Below are positions 61,190 through 64,000 of a stretch of 64,000 bases of DNA, one piece after another. The DNA is taken from NCBI GenBank assembly GCA_933228675.1, contig OW121742.1:110846242-110910241 (forward strand). The letters are read 5' to 3'. Every line of letters starts with the position of its first letter. Positions within the stretch are counted from its first letter, which is position 1. Under the pieces are notes generated by a model. The model worked only from the letters and a program-made list of their open reading frames with translations, ran no database searches and was not told the DNA's origin. Source of the DNA: Stomorhina lunata. Its lineage: Eukaryota; Arthropoda; Insecta; Diptera; Rhiniidae. Made by a program: the position numbers and the translations under genes.

Positions 61190-61965
61190 TATGCAAAAGG
61201 TGAGGAAACCCAATAGGAAATGTTATACACTAATCAGTCTTTTATCAAAGATTTACCTTATGGTCGTTTTGAAAAGTCCCATACTCTAATTCGGACAGCC
61301 TTTTATCAAAGACGCTATAATACAAAGATGTTGCACTTCCAAACATTGGTTTTTCGTAAGGTCGTTTTGAAAAGTCCCATGAAAAAGGGGGGTATAGCGC
61401 AAAAGGTGAGGAAACCCAATAGGAAATGTTATACACTAATCAGCCCTTTATCAAAGATTTGCCTTATGGTCGTTTTGAAAAGTTCCAAACATTGGTTTTT
61501 CGTAAGGTCGTTTTGAAAAGTCCCATGAAAAAGGGGGTATAGCGCAAAAGGTGAGGAAACCCAATAGGAAATGTTATACACTAATCGGCCTTTTATCAAA
61601 GTTTTGCCGTATGGTAGTTTTGAAAAGTCCCATACTCTAATTCGGACAGCCTTTCATCAAAGACGCTATAATACAAAGATGTTGCACTTCCAAACATTGG
61701 TTTTTCGTATGGTCGTTTTGAAAAGTCCCATGAAAAAGGGGGTATAGCGCAAAAGGTGAGGAAACCCTATAGGAAATGTTATACACTAATCGGCCTTTTA
61801 TCAAAGATTTGCCGTATGGTAGTTTTGAAAAGTCCCATACTCTAATTCGGACAGCCTTTCATCAAAGACGCTATAATACAAAGATATTGCACTTCCAAAC
61901 ATTGGTTTTTCGTATGGTCGTTTTGAAAAGTCCTATGAAAAAGGGGGTATAACGCTTTTTCTCTA
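61190..61965. repeat. About 206-bp tandem repeat with an internal half-repeat
   Basis: The landmark AAAAGGTGAGGAAACCC recurs at 61195, 61401, 61546 and 61751 (206, 145 and 205 bp). Each full unit contains two copies of the GGTCGTTTTGAAAAGTCCC block, each followed by a different segment, so the unit is itself a dimer. The 145-bp unit lacks the middle segment. Confidence 0.93.
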
Positions 61966-63075
61966 ATTCGGAAACAACTAATGAACACAATTATCCATGA
62001 AATGTATGTTTGTTTGTGCGTTTATGGATTTTTCATTGTTCATTTCACTTTTGGCGGAGAAAAAAATGCATTTTATAAAAGTATTTATAATATGAAGATG
62101 CTACACGTTCCATACATTGATTTGTCGTATGGTCCGTTTGAAAATTCCCCTAAACAAGCAAGTATACCGCTTTTAATCTAGTTTGTAAACAACTAATGGA
62201 GACGCTTAGCCAATAAGGGAAAGCTAAGACACATACACGTGCTCATGAAATGTATGTTTGTTTGTGCGTTTATGGGCTATTCATTTGTCTTTATCCACTT
62301 TAACTTCGTAGGATATCTTACACTCCTCAGCCTTTATTTCAGACGCTATAATATAAAAATGTTGCACTTCCATACATTGATTTGCCGAATGGTCGTTTTG
62401 AAAAGTCCCCTAAAAAATTGGGAAACAACTACTGGAGACGACTAGCCAATGAGAGAAAGCTTTTGAAATGTATGTTTCTTTGTGCGTTTATCTATTTAAA
62501 TTTCACTTTTTGCAGAAAAAAAATTTAAGAAATGTTACACTCCTCAGCCTTTAGTCAAACTCGCTATAATATGAAGATGTTGCACTTCCATACATTGACT
62601 TGGCGAATGGTCGTTTTGAAAAGTTACCTAAAAAAATTTCGGAAACAATTAATGGAGACGATTAGCCAATGAGAGAAATCTAAGGCACATGCACGTGCTC
62701 ATGAAATGTGAGTTCGTTTGTGCGTTTATATGGTTTTCATTGTTCTTTATCCAATTTAATTTCACCTTAAGCAGAAAAAAAATGTAGAAAATGTTGCACT
62801 TCTCAGACTTTTATCAAAGACCCTATAATATGAAGATGTTATACTTCCACCCATTGATTTGCCGTATGGTCGTTTTGAAAAGTCCCCTAAAAAAAAAGTC
62901 GGAAACAACTTTCATCTTACTTTTGGCAGAAAAAAAAATGTTTTTTATCAAAGACTCTATAATATAAAAATGTTGCACTTCCATACATTGATTTGCCATA
63001 TGGTCGTTTTGAAAAGTCCCCTTAAAAGAGAGTATAACGCTTTTACTCTAGTTCGGAAACAACTAATAGAGACGA
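61966..63075. repeat. Diverged about 240-bp repeat related to the 206-bp repeat
   Basis: Shares TGGTCGTTTTGAAAAGTCCC, AAGATGTTGCACTTCC and ACGCTATAATA with the 206-bp repeat. It adds a segment with GGAAACAACTAATGGAGACG and GAAATGTATGTTTGTTTGTG (landmarks near 62008, 62256, 62476 and 62716). Units are truncated to different lengths. Confidence 0.88.
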
Positions 63076-63231
63076 TTAGTCAATGATTTGTAGAAAATTT
63101 GTTAATAAATTCTTAATATTCAGTCATTTTCCTATAGAAAATAAAAATCTTCATATTATGACCTTTGACCCCGGGAAACTTTTTCAATATTAAAACAACG
63201 CCGTATTCATAATTTGTAGTGTGAGGAAAAT

Positions 63232-63274
63232 TATTCACTTTATTTTTTTTAAATAAAAATAAATAAAGTGAATA
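63232..63274. repeat. Perfect 14-bp inverted repeat with 15-bp loop
   Basis: TATTCACTTTATTT (63232-63245) pairs with AAATAAAGTGAATA (63261-63274). It could form a cruciform or RNA hairpin; no terminator or RNA gene is implied. Confidence 0.75.
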
Positions 63275-64000
63275 TTTTATTCTACTCAAATTTGGCCCAA
63301 AAATTTTCATTTTCGCGAAATTCTTCAATTTTAAGTCGCAGGTACGGCGTTACTGTTGAAGATATCGGCCTAAATTTTTTTGATTTTTATTCTCCCATTT
63401 GTCTGTTTTAACACACTGGTGAGTAAATTCTAAATTTGTAATATTTGTTGAACAAAATTTTCGAAAAATTAAAAAAATAATTTTTGAAACCAACCTGAGA
63501 AAAACTTACCATGTTTCAACATAAAAAACTAAGTAAATTCGATTATATTTAAGCAAATTTGAAGTATTCAATACTATCAAGTCATTTAATGATAAATTAT
63601 GACTAACTTTGAAATTTCTTTGTTTACAACATAAAATTTTTGGTGCATATCCTAAGGCGCGTTTAAAGGGATATGAATTTTCAGGGGAAAAATGAAATAA
63701 CTCCAAAAGTACTTTATGGATTTTTGTTTTTGAAATAAAGCTGTGTTAGTTTTCTTTATTATCCCATTATTTTTTCTTGTAAAATTTTTTTTATTTTTAG
63801 TTAAAATTTCTCAAAAATAAAAAATAAACCATTTTTTCACCATACAAATGGGCTCTTTAGACCCGATGCACGCCCATAGATGTCCCAAATTTCCTAATAA
63901 GATCGAGGTAGGGCTAGATATCTACTGATAGTAGCAATTGATTGAATTCTCTGTGAAGTAATACCAAATATCTTGGGACTGGGTCCCAAAGAGGCTGTTT
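63275..64000. other. Unique sequence to the window end
   Basis: AT-rich to about 63840, then slightly GC-richer (CCCGATGCACGCCC near 63859). No exon or repeat is recognised. Confidence 0.4.

Noticed and set aside
1..64000. Telomere or centromere core array
   Set aside because: Many different short arrays alternate with unique DNA and a coding exon, so this is not one megabase-scale homogeneous array; a window alone cannot exclude pericentric location.

Overview
The window looks like intronic or heterochromatin-like DNA from a higher fly (Diptera, probably a cyclorrhaphan/calyptrate-type genome). It is extremely AT-rich and carries a mobile element with a TATACCC hairpin and GTCCGTCTG repeats of a type I associate with fly genomes. 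It has decayed non-LTR retrotransposons and one convincing host exon with poly-Q/poly-N tracts, a CAAAATG start context and a GTAAGT donor. There is no prokaryotic organisation, and I see no tRNA, rRNA or CRISPR. The species assignment is inference.

Layout: 43-372 short inverted-repeat element; 1003-4200 array A (21/22-bp unit, two head-to-head halves); 4644-7278 interspersed element; 7656-8750 142-bp/115-bp tandem repeats; 9310-14330 array B (about 30-bp unit in blocks of alternating orientation); 15640-19310 array of a 31-bp unit; 19922-20800 RTE-like retrotransposon remnant; 20960-23330 153-bp array; 24540-33995 three blocks of a 112-bp repeat in +/-/+ orientation, with a retrotransposon scrap inside; 34060-35640 decayed reverse transcriptase/RNase H remnant (minus strand); 36830-38680 about 200-bp array; 38795-40895 30-bp array; 41955-43680, 44045-45990 and 50090-51110 arrays C1, C2 and C3 (31-bp unit, +/-/+); 46460-46626 a MITE; 46810-49430 array D (21-bp unit); 51475-55310 degenerate CTATATAAAA array; 55329-56046 protein-coding first exon (minus strand); 56961-58118 and 58119-59881 two further 31-bp arrays; 61190-63075 about 205-240-bp repeats. 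Tandem arrays make up roughly two thirds of the window by my coordinates.

The main observation is that many of the arrays, which share no linker sequence, are built on one module: a self-complementary 16-mer core TTTTTCTATAGAAAAA joined by a family-specific linker of 5, 6 or about 15 nt. Periods are almost always 21, 22, 30 or 31 bp, so A5 and T5 tracts recur near multiples of the DNA helical repeat. The arrays switch orientation repeatedly and at several scales. Array centres are homogenised for derived variants while array edges keep older ones. The right ends of arrays D and C3 share a 29-bp flank that resembles the terminal inverted repeat of the MITE just upstream of D.

The only convincing host gene is on the minus strand. 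Its first coding exon encodes a signal peptide followed by low-complexity sequence and ends at a phase-1 splice donor. If its first intron runs leftward without missed exons, it exceeds 55 kb and consists mostly of these satellites, starting within about 20 nt of the donor.
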